DNA of 64,000 nt from Tetradesmus obliquus (GCA_030272155.1 CP126197.1:4208001-4272000), one strand, 5' to 3'. Counted from the stretch's first letter, positions 21,082 through 33,007 are shown. Notes: generated by a model from the letters alone, not told the origin. Translations and numbers: made by a program.

Positions 21082-24000
21082 GGCTGCGCGCGGAGCATAG
21101 CAGAGTCTGTTTGTGCCTCACATAATGTGCATTCATCTTGTGCCCCTGGCTTCACGCAGAGGGGGGGTGGTGTTGCTGCATGTGAGTGTGATAGGGTTTT
21201 GGGTTGCGCAGTGGAGTCTGATAGCATAACCATAGCATCTGCTGCCCCTGTGTGTGGCGACTGTAGTGGATTCACTCAAGCACATCTTAGCCATTTAGTG
21301 AAGTTTTTATTGATTAAATTGTGTGATCCTGCCCTGCACCAGCCGGACTGGTACCTGGCTGCCCTGCCGCAACAGCACTTTGGCTACCGTACCACGCCAC
21401 CCATGACTGCGCGGCAGGTCAACGTAGCCTTCAAAGGTGCCAGGAGGCCTGGTGCAGCACGCCGCCCGACAGTAAGCCAGTTTGGTATTGTTTTATGCAC
21501 CTGGCTGGCTGCTGTGTTGTTCTTTGGTGACGCTGCTGCTTTCACACATCAGCCTGCTGTCTCCCTTGGAACATCGGACCTGGTAGATGCATTGGCAGAT
21601 GGCGATGCATACCTGTTGTGGAATGCTGGCCACCGTGTGCACGATCCTGGTGGGCTGGTTGAATTGCCGCCAGTGCACAGTACGTTGAATAGTGAAATAG
21701 CGTGTAACTTAGCTGCTTTGGACTCACGCGTGAACCCAGCCCTGGACATCAACTGTTCTGCTTATGCCTCCGCACTAGATGGCTTCCTGCCGCATGGAGA
21801 TATAGAGCTTGTGCCAGGCCACGGTTTCGAGAAGACCGAGCATGGCTGGACAATAGGTCACCACCCTGATTTTTCTGCTGAACAGATTGACCAGCTCAAG
21901 AGCATGCTTGCCAGCCTGAAAACCTCATGCTTTGCTTACTCCCTGTCAGATTTGACTGGCTACACGGGTGAGCATGGCCTGTACCGCATACCGCTAACAT
22001 GCAGGGACGACAAACCCATCTTCACTAAACCCCGCCAACATTCAGTTGCTGAATATGCTGTGCTGGATGAGAAGATGCAGTTGCTGCTGGATGCAGGTAT
22101 CATAATGCCATCCAGGCAAACCAAGTATGTCTCTGAAGTTGTGATAGCTGCAAAGAAGAATGAATTAGGTGAATGGGTGGATAAGAGAGTTTGCCAGGAT
22201 TACAGGCCTTTGAATACAGAGATGCACAAAGATAACTATAGGCTGCCCTTGGCAGATGACATCTTTGACACTGTTGGTGAATGTGGCATCTTCTCTGTGG
22301 TAGATATGCGCTCAGGATTCTACAGCATCGGCATCCACCCAGATGACCAGGCCAAGACTGCTTTCTGGTGGAAAGGTGAGGTCTTCCAGTTCACTAGGAT
22401 GCCCTTTGGCCTGCATTCTGCGCCGCAGCACTACCAAAGGATAGTAGATCATGAGCTGCGCAGCGCCGGCTGCTTTGGCTTTGCCCGCGCATACATAGAT
22501 GATGTCATCATTTTTAGTAAAACTGCTGCTGAGCACATAGAGCATCTGCGACGCGTGCTGTCAGCCCTGGGTGGCGTTGGACTGAAGATTCACCCAGAGA
22601 AAAGCAGGTTTGCTTGCAGTGTTGTAGAATATCTGGGGTTCAATGTTAGCAAGTTTGGTTTGACGCCGCACCAGGCCAAGGTGGCAGCCATCGCTGCACT
22701 CAAGCCACCAACCAACGTGAGTGAGCTCAGGTCGGTGCTTGGCCTGATGTGTTACTACCGCCGTTTTGTGCCAAACTTTAGCAGTGCTGCTGAACCGCTC
22801 AACAGGTTGCTGAAGAAAAGTGCGTCGTTTGAGTGGGGTGATGAGCAGCAGGCAGCACTAGACCACCTAAAAACTGTGCTAACCACTGAGGGTTTGGCTC
22901 TCAAGAGGGTGGACAGCAGTAAGCCCTTGCTGTTGTACACTGACTGGAGCCAGCGTGGTGTAGGTGCAGTGCTAGCTCAGACCAATGATGAGGGTGTAGA
23001 GCATATATGTGCGTGCATATCCAGATCCCTCAACAAGCACGAAGCTAACTACTGCAGTTTCAAGGGTGAGCTGCTAGCTGTTGTGTGGGCCTGCCTGACT
23101 CTGCGCCACCACCTGCATGGCGTGCCAGTCACTGTCATCACCGACCACGAGCCCCTCAAATGGCTGGTCAGCAAGAAAGATCTACATGGGCAGTACGGCA
23201 GGTGGGCAATGATTTTGGCTGACTATGACCTGACCATAGTGCACAGGGCAGGAGCCAGCCATGTCAATGCAGATGCCTTGTCACGCATGCCCAGGAGCAG
23301 CAGTACAGACACCAGCGGCGCGCGTATGGATGGTCCCTGCGTAACCGTAGACAGCAACGCGTGCTCGTTTCTTGAGTGCCAGCCAGCTGATATGTGGGTG
23401 CTGAACGGCAGCCCCGTAGTCAGCCCGTTAGTTCTGCTAGCTGATCAGCTCAGCATGTCACCTCTGACCGTTTCATCAGGGTTGTGCATGCTGTACACCA
23501 CTGCTGATTGCAGCTCGCTTGCTAGCAGTAGCGTAGACTGGCAACTGCTTGCACAGCTCGCTTGCAACTCGGCGCGTGAGTGCGATGTCATGCGTTATGC
23601 TGGAAGCGTAGATGGTGCACAGGCCGAACTAAGCTCTTTCCTTGTAGACCGCTCAGAACTGCTAACAGGTAATCTTGGATCGCTGGCTGATGAGGGTGTC
23701 AAGCAGGTCACTTCCAACTGCCCTGTGGCCGAGCAACGCTGCCGTGAGCTCAAGTCCAGAGTTACAGGTTGGCATGTGGCTGCAGCACAGCAGCTGCAGA
23801 GCAAGTTCATAGATCCTGCTATGGTGCATCAGTGGCGCCCTGCGTGCATAATGCGTAGAGGCAAGGATGTAAAACCTGTGAAAGACCAGCATGGTGTACA
23901 GCCCACGGCAGCTATTTGCACGCATGTCATAGGACAGCAGTTCTTCAGTCATGCATGTAGTTACGGCATAGTTGTTTGCGAGCTTTTTGGTGGCATTTGC

Positions 24001-25898
24001 AGTGGCTTAGAAATGGCTTTACGCAGCGGCATGAAGGTGCAGAAGTATTTCTACTGTGATAAAGATCCAGTGGCTAGGCGCATTGCGGCGTACAGATTGC
24101 ACCAGCTGAACAGCCAGTACCCTGCACTGCTAAGCCGCGACAGCTATCGCTATGCCTTTACTGCCTTGCCGCAAGATGTTGCTGCCATCACCAGTGACCA
24201 CCTAGTTAAAGCAGGGGCTCAAAATGGAGACCAGTGGCTGGTTGTTGCTGGCTTTGAGTGCCAGGACCTGAGCCCTGCAGGGAGTGGAAAAGGACTGTCA
24301 GGCGGGCATTCAGTCACGTTCTTTGCCATGAAGCGTGTGTTGGGTGCTTTGCAGCAGCTACAGCCGCAGCTTTTGCCTGGTTACTTTATAGAGAACACTT
24401 ACCTTAGACACAACTTTGGAGCATTGCAGCAGACTAGCGCAGCCGAGTACCAGTTCATCTGCCAATGCATTGGTCATCCGCTTGCATGTGATGCAGTGCA
24501 GTTTGGCAGCTATGCACATAGGCTGCGCCACTACTGGACTAATCTGGCTCATCTGCAGCAACTTGAAGTTGTGCTGCAGCATGTGCACAGGCCTGCAGGT
24601 TTAAAAGTGACAGATATACTCAGACCAGGTAGGGTGGTTTTGGCTGCTGTCAAGTCGGACGCAGCACCCTTCTACCGCTGCAACGTCAAGGGTGAGCCGC
24701 TGTCAGCCCTGCCAACCTTCACTGCTTACCGCATGTCTAGGGCATTCAAAGCAGGTCAGCCTGGTGCTGTGTTTGATGGTAACCAGCGTTGCTGGACGGA
24801 GCCTAATGCAGAAGAGAGAGAGCTAGCCATGGGTTTTGACCAGGGGTGTACTTACGTGCCTGCTGTGCTTGGGCAGATTGCTGTGGATGATGCAGCGCGG
24901 CACGCAGCCCTGGGCAAAGCCATGGATATGAATGCTGTCAGCAGCCTGTTTGCCATGTGCCAGACTCTTAGCACGCCAGCACAAGCACAGCCTGCCGCAG
25001 TGTCCTCTGCGCTCACTGTGCCTGCCGCATCTGCTCAAGCCGCTGCCACAATCGTTCAGTTTGGTTCAGACGCCTGCGTCTGCCAGCCTGTGACTTCCGC
25101 TGCCACCCATAGTAGTGTAAGTGAAGTTGAGCCCTTTTACGGCAGCACAGTCTACTGCATGGCAGCTGTGCATGATCAGGCCAGCTGCAATCATGTGGTG
25201 AAGCGTGACATATGGATGGATGCTGCTCTCTTGCAGTTTGTGCGTGAAGGCGTTGTGCCAGCTGGCTTGTCAGCTAGGGAGTTGCGGCAGCTGCATCGCC
25301 GCGCAGCACTGTACCAGTGGCTAACCGTCAATGACGGTGATAAAGTGCATGAGAGTATGCATAGGAAAATGCCAGACGGCACCACCAGAGTTGTGCCGCC
25401 ACCCGGCCAGCGTCAGGACTTAGTTAAGCAGATGCATACCAAGGCAGGTCACTTTGGTGAGAAGCGCACCATTCAGCTGTTGCTTTCTCAATTCTACTGG
25501 TATGGCCTGTATAAAGATGTGTATGAACAGGTAAAAAGCTGTGACCTGTGCCGACGTGTCAACCTGGCGTTCAACGCGCGCTCAACCGAGCTGCAACCAC
25601 TGCCCATCATGGCGCTGGGCTACCGCTGGAGCGTCGACCTCTGTGGCGAGTTCCTGCCAACCAAATCAGGCAACAAGTGGGTGATGGTGTGCATAGAGCA
25701 TCTGTCTAAATGGGTGGAAGTGATAGCTCTGCCTGAGAAGACAGCAATGCATACTGCGCGCGCCTTCCTGTCACATGTGTTGTCCAGGTTTTCAGCCATG
25801 GCTGTTGTTTGCAGTGACCAAGGCACAGAGTTCAGAGGACAGTTTGATGCTTTGCTAGAATCTGCCCTCATAGACCATAGAGTGACTGCACCGCATAG
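21082..25898 (+). CDS. pol: Pol of family 1 (copy B), truncated inside integrase
   Basis: Open from the codon after the gag UAG; the native sequence ends at 25898 and read-on in the inverted arm adds a foreign tail to a stop at 25957-25959. Order: a linker of about 290 residues with one hydrophobic segment (SQFGIVLCTWLAAVLFF), reverse transcriptase (YIDD at 22492-22503), RNase H, the DNMT3/DRM-like methyltransferase and the integrase zinc site and core with the first two catalytic Asp. The third catalytic residue, the PHD finger and the Tudor-like tail are lost, so integration activity should be absent. The segment from 21969 corresponds to copy A without noticed differences. Confidence 0.85.
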
Positions 25899-26652
25899 TC
25901 TTCTCGAAACCGTGGCCTGGCACAAGCTCTATATCTCCATGCGGCAGGAAGCCATCTAGTGCGGAGGCATAAGCAGAACAGTTGATGTCCAGGGCTGGGT
26001 TCACGCGTGAGTCCAAAGCAGCTAAGTTACACGCTATTTCACTATTCAACGTACTGTGCACTGGCGGCAATTCAACCAGCCCACCAGGATCGTGCACACG
26101 GTGGCCAGCATTCCACAACAGGTATGCATCGCCATCTGCCAATGCATCTACCAGGTCCGATGTTCCAAGGGAGACAGCAGGCTGATGTGTGAAAGCAGCA
26201 GCGTCACCAAAGAACAACACAGCAGCCAGCCAGGTGCATAAAACAATACCAAACTGGCTTACTGTCGGGCGGCGTGCTGCACCAGGCCTCCTGGCACCTT
26301 TGAAGGCTACGTTGACCTGCCGCGCAGTCATGGGTGGCGTGGTACGGTAGCCAAAGTGCTGTTGCGGCAGGGCAGCCAGGTACCAGTCCGGCTGGTGCAG
26401 GGCAGGATCACACAATTTAATCAATAAAAACTTCACTAAATGGCTAAGATGTGCTTGAGTGAATCCACTACAGTCGCCACACACAGGGGCAGCAGATGCT
26501 ATGGTTATGCTATCAGACTCCACTGCGCAACCCAAAACCCTATCACACTCACATGCAGCAACACCACCCCCCCTCTGCGTGAAGCCAGGGGCACAAGATG
26601 AATGCACATTATGTGAGGCACAAACAGACTCTGCTATGCTCCGCGCGCAGCC
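25855..26652 (-). pseudogene. Pol fragment of copy C (leader region only)
   Basis: Continues in frame after the gag UAG and encodes only the pre-RT linker including its hydrophobic segment. At 25898 it crosses the inverted-repeat junction and ends in a short unrelated tail. No catalytic domain is present. Confidence 0.8.
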
Positions 26653-29600
26653 CTAGCGAGTGTTGCCACAGCCGCCCTGCTCAGCCAGCTGCCTAGGAGA
26701 AGGCCCTGGTGGAGGCGGCGGCTGGAAAAAGGGCAGGGTAGGGTCAGGCGCAGACAACACTAGTGCAGCACGCTGCTGAGCCTGAGCCAGCAGCGCCGCT
26801 GCCTGCTGCTGCATTGCTATGATGGCATGCAACTCTGTGGGGTTGCCCTGCAGCTGCATGATAACAGCTGGGTCAAGAGGCCTGGCAATCATTGCAAGCT
26901 GCTGCTGCTGCTGCTGGGCCTGTGCTATCATGCTGGTGCTCACCAGCCTGCGGCCCAGGTGCTCGCGCGCCTCTGAAGCCGCCTCAGTCAAGCAGGCTGA
27001 GGGCCCATCAGTGCGTGCAGATGCAGGTGCACACTCGTGCAGAGGCAGATGCGCTATGAAACCACATGCATCACACGTGCCACCCCAAGTCAGGCCTAGG
27101 GAGGGCTCTGGAGACCCGGTTGCGTGCACGCGGGCCATCTGCAGCAGCTCTAGGTTGTAGCATCCCAAAAAGCCATAATCCTGCAGGGTAGCTACAATGC
27201 GGCTCTGTGCATCACCAGTCACACTCGCACCGCCAAGGCTAGACACTACCATGCGATCTCCAGTCAGCAGCAGCTGCTGCTGCAGGCTAAGCATCTGGAA
27301 TGCAGATGTTGAGCTAGAAGGGTTGGCTAGGACGGGGCCAATGGCACTTGCAAACCTAAACATGCTAACAGCACCCAGAATGGTGGCCTTGGCCAGTGCG
27401 CCAAAGGCGTCAGCAACGCTGGTTGCCAGGTCCCTGCTCACACCACCAGTCACTAGGTTGTCTAAGAACTTGGCCTTCATCTCCTGTGCCACACCAACAT
27501 GGTCATCAAAGCTGGCAGGCACGCTAGAACGAGCAGCATCCGCGTAGCTCCTAGGCACAGCACTCAGCCGGTCACGCACACTCTTCCTAGGCGCAGCAGG
27601 TGGCACGCGGTCAGCAGCAGCAGCACCTGCTGCCGTCACACCCTCATCACCACCCTGCTCATCATGCCCCTGCCCAGTGCTATCATCCACCCACATGCCA
27701 GGCTCAGCTACAGCCCCAGGCTCACCAACCACAGCCGCAGGCGGGTTGTCTGCAGGTGCGGGCGCGCCAGCTACAGGGTCAGCTACTGCCGCCTCTTCCA
27801 TGCCGGTGTCTGAGGCAGGCTCTTGGCCCTCCTGGGCATCATCATTATCGCCGAAGTCCAGTTCCTCGTCGGACAGGTGTTCAGGCTCTTGCGATGCACT
27901 CATGGTGCAGGCGCAGGTGGTGAAGGCAAGGTCTGAGAGGGCAAGCGGCGCAGCAGCAGGTGGTGTGTCAGTGACATTGGCCTGTGCAGCCGCAACTGAC
28001 GGCTCTACTAGCAGCGGGCTAGGCCTGGACTTGCTCAGCTCAGTGGTGACAATAGGGCATGTGAACTGAGTGTTGCAGTCGCCATGCTGGAAGAACCTGG
28101 GCCTGACCAGCATGGTTTCTGTCATGAAATCTATTGAGCAAGCAAGCACATGCAGGACAGGTGTGCCTAAGATAATGTCATACGGCAACGCCTCATCATC
28201 CACAACAATGGCATTGCAGGCAACTCGGTGCTCCTGCGGTGTACCCTTCCTAAATACTAAGTGGATCAGCTCGGTGGTTGTGGTGGGTTTAGACACCATG
28301 CCACCGACCGTGCGCATGTGAGTCATGCTGCCTACTGCTGTTATGCACTCAATGCCGCTTTGCACAGCAAAAGACCTGCGCATGAAGGTGGCATCGGAGC
28401 AGGTGTCAGCATAAACTATGTCAGGCAGAGCGAGTCGAACGCTGGGCCTGCTAAGCGGGGCTATCATCATGCAGTCCTCAATCCTGTCCAGCGGTTGCAG
28501 CAGCTTACACACACCACCCTTCTTGGACCTGTATGTTTCATTATCAGAGTAACGTGCAGCGGCTGCCATGCAAGAAGCAGTTGCAGCTGCATCAAACACA
28601 ACATCGTGGTTGCCAGTGAAGACGGCCGCTGTTGTTGTTGACACATCAGACTGGCTGCTGCTAAACAGAGAAGGTAGTGCAGTGCGCGCAGCATCCATAG
28701 GCAAAACAACCCAGCCATTGCCCAGGCTTGACTGCTGCTGTGTACGCGCACTGCTAGGGTTCTGCGGCTCAGCAGCAACAGCAGGTGCAAAGCTGACAGG
28801 TTTCTGCTTAGGCACAGTTGCACTGCTGCTCTTGCTAGGCTCACTACAGGTTGGTGCGGTTACGTTGCTATCAGGGGTTGCAGCGGAGGACTTCGCCTGG
28901 CCCCTGGTTGACACTTCCATGCACTCGCAGTCTGGTGTTTTGGAGGTGGTGTAGCTAACTGGGAGCTGACCTGCATAGCGGGCTACGCAGGCATGCAGCA
29001 CTTGATCGTTAGTAGACACCGGCACACCAGAAACACAGGCAGAGGTGGACTGCTGAGGGCACTGCCATGTGAGAGCACCGACTGTGTCATGTGCTAAGCT
29101 ACATTTAACATCGCATGGGTGGCCGCAGCCCGCACACTGCTGGCAGTCAGATGGGCTAGATGTGCTGGCCAGCATGCTGTTTACAACAGTGTCTGGCTGG
29201 TCACTGCAAGGTGCGGCAAACGTGCTGCCACCAGTCACAGTGAATGCTATCCTAGGTCCATCATGCGCAGCCTTGGGCGGGTATGCATCCGGCCCAGCGG
29301 CGGGCTGCTGCAGTTGCGGTGCTACAATGTCATACAGGTTAAATTTCTTTAGGTTAGCGATGAACAGCGGCTTGCACTCATCGGGGATGTTGCGGTAGTG
29401 CTGGCTAAGCATCGACTGGTCAGAGCATTTGTCTGGCCTGAGCACCCAGCATGCACTGGTTGGGTGGCCCGGCGCGCCGCATGCTTCACACGGTGGGTAC
29501 TGCGGCCTAAAAGATTGCTGCTGCTGTCTAGGGTACCTGTCATTGTTATGGCCATAGTGCTGCCTGGGCTGCTGCTGGTACCCGCCTGCAGTGTGAGTTG

Positions 29601-32204
29601 CAAAGACTTGTGCAGCATTGCCCATTGCCTCTGTTAATGCATGCTGCAGCTGATCACTTAGGCTGGCAACAGGATCGTCAGCACTCTGTGATGAGTCAAG
29701 CATGGCAGCGTTTACCTCTACAGTTGTCCTGGGTTTTGCGCGCCCAGGCTTGGTACCTAAAACATGCGGACAGTCCTTCAGCATGTGGCCATCCTTGTGA
29801 ACAGGGCAGATGCCTTGAGGGTTGATGACAGCTAGAGCCCTGCACTTGTCTACTTCACTGGCCTGGGAGAAAGCCAGGCTGCTAACATCGGAGCTAAAGG
29901 AGACTTTGTTAGCAGAGGAGCTAGAGCGAGATGCGGCAGCAGCATGCACATCATCAAGCTGGTTGGTTGCGGCATGGTTGTTGTTTGCACCTAGCTGCAG
30001 GAACAGAACACTTTCACGCGATTTGAGCAGGTTCCTAAGAATCTTGCCCACATTGGCTAGGGTGTTCCTTGTTGCCTCTGTGCCTGCGAGCGCTGCCAAG
30101 CCAAGAGAAACTTTAGTTGACAGCGTCGGCGGCATTCTTTCAAGCAGCAGTTCAACTACACCACACTCTTCAGGCAAGCGGCCAGCATTGATGCCATACA
30201 GTGTGCTACATTGGTTCACTATTTTGATGATGTCTACCAGTGAGGCATTCTGGCTGAACTCTGTGCCAAGCAGTGTTGCCAGATCCTTACTGCTGCTACC
30301 ACAAAACTCCTTCTTGTAGTCGACTATGGCGGCTTCCAGAGCAGCAGCAGCCTGTTCAGCAGCGTCAGACTTCTCCTGCTGGGTTCCTGTCCTAACAGCT
30401 TTGTCTAAGTTGGCAAGCACAGTGAACAGCTTCTCTTCGCACCACATCTGGAAGGGCGAGTGAGGTTCATAGCTGTTTGCAAGCCACGCTATTTCCGTCC
30501 TGACACGCACAGCAGGGCAGGAGGTGTTAGGAGGGAAGTGCCTAGCATGTTTCTCATACTCAGCAAGATGATCTAAACCCTCAATCCCCGGCGTCCCACC
30601 GTACAACTTCACAAACGCGCGTGACATGTCCTCGCTGTAGTTGACTGTGTCAGCAGCTAAGGGATCATTCCACTGTCTAGCGTTGAAGAAGTTCCAGGTG
30701 TAGCTAGCAGTACGTCTGAGCGGCCTCGCAGGTGTAGCAAAGACGTCAGAGTGCAAACTGGTAGCAGGTGATGGCAGGGGAAGTGCTGCTGTGCCGTCTG
30801 CTGCTGCAGGTGAAGGCTGGTCAGCACTGCTAAAGATGGGGTTGTCAAATTCTTCTAATGGCAGGGCATTTAAACGCTCAGCAAGTTGTTCTAAATTTAA
30901 AACAGGTGTTCTAAACGGTGTGTCTGTCGATGCAGCGGGTGTATTGGCTAGAGGTGTGCTGAACGAACCAAGAGAACTCACAGAACTGAGGGACCCCGAA
31001 GTATCCGGAGTTCCCGAGGTCGACACTTTGAACTATTAAGCGTAATACAACACGACTATAAACCACAAGAAATGAAATGCTCGAACCTCACGGCACCTGC
31101 GACCTAGTGCTGTCGAACATGCACGGGCAGCAAATGCCGGGCTGTGGCTGCAAGTTTCGAACACACTACCGCCTGCCCAAACAACTGGCGTTGCCCCTCA
31201 CCAAAGTGACGGTTGATTCGGCGCCAGCAGCCTCGCGGTAGCGCTTAAGCCAGACCGGGAGGTCGCGCCAAGACTGGAGGGGAGGGAACGAAGCCAGGAG
31301 AGGGTTGTTCTGATAGTGGGGTGTAGCCTGCCGGGTAGGTAGTAGGGTTGGCGCAGAAAGCAGCTTCGTCTCTGCGGTCTCTGTAATAGAAAGGCAGAAA
31401 GCAGGCTAAGCAACCGCGGACGCAGTGCTAATACTCCTAGTTGTTGGGGCTGGGCGCGAAGTGCACGCAGAAGCTACAATTTGGGCGGTAAGGCGCACGC
31501 TACGCAACAAGCGACTAGAAATGCTCAATTAAGATTGAGGGTTGCTTTAACTACGTTCATTTACAGGTTTGCAAATGGCGGCGCTCGCACGGTCGTTAGT
31601 ACTACCACAGCTACTGCCAATGCACTTGCAGGAGCTTGCAGGAAAAAGGCTGCACTGCCAATTGCAAGCACGCTCGGGCTGTTCCTGGCCACAAGAATGC
31701 ACTAGGTTAGGGATCCGGCTGCTAAGAGGCTAACTGGAGACGCACACACCTTGAATTGGTGATGAAGACATTCACCAAAAGAGAGTTACACAGCTAGGGG
31801 AAGAACTACTGCTGCCAGACACAAGTGGCACTGAGACCACAGACGCTCTGAGGCGGACAACTAAGCCAGAAAGAAGAACCAGAAGAACAAAAGCAACCAG
31901 ACTGTGAGGATTCAATACGAGAGAACGTATCAGAACAATCCTGTCCTGGCAGGAGGAAGCACCAGCTTAAATACCAGCCAGGCAGGGTGTAAGGGATGAC
32001 CATTGCCGACCCCATGACATAACAAGGCAACGCCAAGGATGACTTGCTCAACTTGGCCTGTATCAAGTGCTCTCCAGCACGACAAGGGCAATTGAACCAA
32101 CACAATCAAAGCAACAAATTGTCCTGCCTGATTCAACCTTCTTTGGCTCTGCCCTTCCTCAAAACTGCACTGTTTCCTTTGGTAAAATTCCAATATTAAC
32201 AACA
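25898..32204 (-). mobile_element. Retroelement family 1, copy C (inverse of the 5' part of copy B)
   Basis: Reversed copy holding the promoter/leader, complete gag-protease and the first 250 or so codons of pol. It has no reverse transcriptase, methyltransferase or integrase of its own. The left boundary is the inverted-repeat junction; the right boundary mirrors the uncertain start of copy B. Confidence 0.8.
26653..31026 (-). CDS. gag: Gag-protease polyprotein of family 1 (copy C)
   Basis: 1,457 codons, identical in predicted protein to the copy B gag at 16708-21081: same CCHC knuckle, same DTC-type aspartic protease, same acidic tail, same non-ATG opening and same terminal UAG. Because both arms have kept an intact frame over 4.4 kb, the duplication is recent or is being homogenised. 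Confidence 0.8.
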   Translation of the reverse strand: MSTSGTPDTSGSLSSVSSLGSFSTPLANTPAASTDTPFRTPVLNLEQLAERLNALPLEEFDNPIFSSADQPSPAAADGTAALPLPSPATSLHSDVFATPARPLRRTASYTWNFFNARQWNDPLAADTVNYSEDMSRAFVKLYGGTPGIEGLDHLAEYEKHARHFPPNTSCPAVRVRTEIAWLANSYEPHSPFQMWCEEKLFTVLANLDKAVRTGTQQEKSDAAEQAAAALEAAIVDYKKEFCGSSSKDLATLLGTEFSQNASLVDIIKIVNQCSTLYGINAGRLPEECGVVELLLERMPPTLSTKVSLGLAALAGTEATRNTLANVGKILRNLLKSRESVLFLQLGANNNHAATNQLDDVHAAAASRSSSSANKVSFSSDVSSLAFSQASEVDKCRALAVINPQGICPVHKDGHMLKDCPHVLGTKPGRAKPRTTVEVNAAMLDSSQSADDPVASLSDQLQHALTEAMGNAAQVFATHTAGGYQQQPRQHYGHNNDRYPRQQQQSFRPQYPPCEACGAPGHPTSACWVLRPDKCSDQSMLSQHYRNIPDECKPLFIANLKKFNLYDIVAPQLQQPAAGPDAYPPKAAHDGPRIAFTVTGGSTFAAPCSDQPDTVVNSMLASTSSPSDCQQCAGCGHPCDVKCSLAHDTVGALTWQCPQQSTSACVSGVPVSTNDQVLHACVARYAGQLPVSYTTSKTPDCECMEVSTRGQAKSSAATPDSNVTAPTCSEPSKSSSATVPKQKPVSFAPAVAAEPQNPSSARTQQQSSLGNGWVVLPMDAARTALPSLFSSSQSDVSTTTAAVFTGNHDVVFDAAATASCMAAAARYSDNETYRSKKGGVCKLLQPLDRIEDCMMIAPLSRPSVRLALPDIVYADTCSDATFMRRSFAVQSGIECITAVGSMTHMRTVGGMVSKPTTTTELIHLVFRKGTPQEHRVACNAIVVDDEALPYDIILGTPVLHVLACSIDFMTETMLVRPRFFQHGDCNTQFTCPIVTTELSKSRPSPLLVEPSVAAAQANVTDTPPAAAPLALSDLAFTTCACTMSASQEPEHLSDEELDFGDNDDAQEGQEPASDTGMEEAAVADPVAGAPAPADNPPAAVVGEPGAVAEPGMWVDDSTGQGHDEQGGDEGVTAAGAAAADRVPPAAPRKSVRDRLSAVPRSYADAARSSVPASFDDHVGVAQEMKAKFLDNLVTGGVSRDLATSVADAFGALAKATILGAVSMFRFASAIGPVLANPSSSTSAFQMLSLQQQLLLTGDRMVVSSLGGASVTGDAQSRIVATLQDYGFLGCYNLELLQMARVHATGSPEPSLGLTWGGTCDACGFIAHLPLHECAPASARTDGPSACLTEAASEAREHLGRRLVSTSMIAQAQQQQQQLAMIARPLDPAVIMQLQGNPTELHAIIAMQQQAAALLAQAQQRAALVLSAPDPTLPFFQPPPPPGPSPRQLAEQGGCGNTR

Positions 32205-32670
32205 TCACACAACATAAATATTCAGCTGTCCGAATAGCGGACTGGCGACCATACAGCATCGCGGCAACACTAGGGCTTGCGGTGTTGCGTGCACTGGCCC
32301 TCCGATTAGACCATGACTCACAAGGCACGTGCGGTCTCAGCACCGGCACGATAGTAATATGATGCCAACAACTTTAACAACAATGCTGCACGGGCTGGCC
32401 TGCGAGCACTGTCATACCTTCACACGGTAACCATCCATTATTATCTCCGTCACACGCTGATGCTGCCTGTAGCAAACACAACGTACTTAACACTACGATT
32501 ATCGCCAATCCACGTGCAGCAAACCCAGCCACGTGTGCGTCAACTGCGGCTGTCACACTGTAACCTCATGACGCATTACAGTACTGCTAGGGCATGCTAC
32601 TGCCACCAGCCCAAGTGCCACACAGCATGCCTGGCTGTGTGCTCGGCACAACTCCATGTACGGCATGACA

Positions 32671-32805
32671 ACAAAGCAAAGATGACACACATGTGCAGTT
32701 GGTGCCACACAACGCCCTAGCACAAGTTGACACGTACCCCAATTCTCGCGCACCGTACTCGTAACAAGCGTGCTCAACACATCTTTGCCCATAAGCACCA
32801 CCGCC
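32671..32805. other. Short spacer between inverted-repeat end and host-gene stop codon
   Basis: 135 bp with no feature seen. It should be the 3' UTR of the interrupted minus-strand gene; no clear TGTAA was found on that strand. Confidence 0.4.
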
Positions 32806-33007
32806 CTAGCCCAACGGATCCCACTTCGGCATGCCCTTATCGTTGGATGCAGCAGCACCCTTAGCACCCTCCCCAGCACCAGCACCATCAACACTCATCT
32901 CTGCTGCCCAGACTGCCGCTGCCTCAGCTGCTGCAGCAGCCTTTGCTGCCGCCTCCGCTGCAGCTGCAGCAGCGCCTGCTGCCTTTGCTGTTGCTGCTGC
33001 AGCGTTC
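32806..33007 (-). pseudogene. Separated 3' end of the host gene whose 5' part lies at 46612-48388
   Basis: Encodes an Ala/Lys/Glu-rich helix and a C-terminal tail ending GMPKWDPLG and a TAG stop (32806-32808). Its start is the GTTC (GAAC on the coding strand) at 33004-33007, duplicated at 46612-46615. Counting the duplication once, the codons join in frame with the Ala-rich end of the exon at 46616 upward (…gcg aac gct gca…), restoring one continuous Ala-rich helix. This fixes both the orientation of the host gene and the exact insertion point. Confidence 0.85.
33004..33007. repeat. Target-site duplication GTTC, left copy
   Basis: Identical to 46612-46615. With these 4 bp removed once, the host exon is restored in frame. 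The inserted DNA then starts TG (33008) and ends CA (46611). Confidence 0.8.

Larger units (their letters stand above)
15064..21836 (+). repeat. Left arm of a 6.77-kb inverted repeat
   Basis: Bases 15064-21836 pair with 25898-32670 (coordinates of partners sum to 47734). The gag frame and about 30 overlapping small ORFs are identical in the two arms. One base difference was found (T at 15221; the partner at 32513 is C, giving G on the minus strand). The outer end lies inside the 296-aa ORF; the inner end lies in the pol leader just before the RT domain. Confidence 0.93.
15530..25898 (+). mobile_element. Retroelement family 1, copy B (3'-truncated)
   Basis: Contains a promoter/leader region, complete gag-protease, and pol from its beginning to the middle of integrase, where it stops at the inverted-repeat junction (25898). 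The left boundary is uncertain: a TG start near 15530 is one candidate, but no second LTR is available to fix it. The missing 3' part (integrase end, PHD, 3' UTR) is present in copy A, so A and B together cover the family. Confidence 0.7.
25898..32670 (-). repeat. Right arm of the 6.77-kb inverted repeat
   Basis: Reverse complement of 15064-21836. The junction at 25898 joins mid-integrase of copy B to a reversed piece of the pol leader with 1 nt of overlap (G). The outer end at 32670 abuts sequence 3' of the interrupted host gene and cuts the start of the 296-aa ORF, so this arm is the likelier derived copy. Confidence 0.93.
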
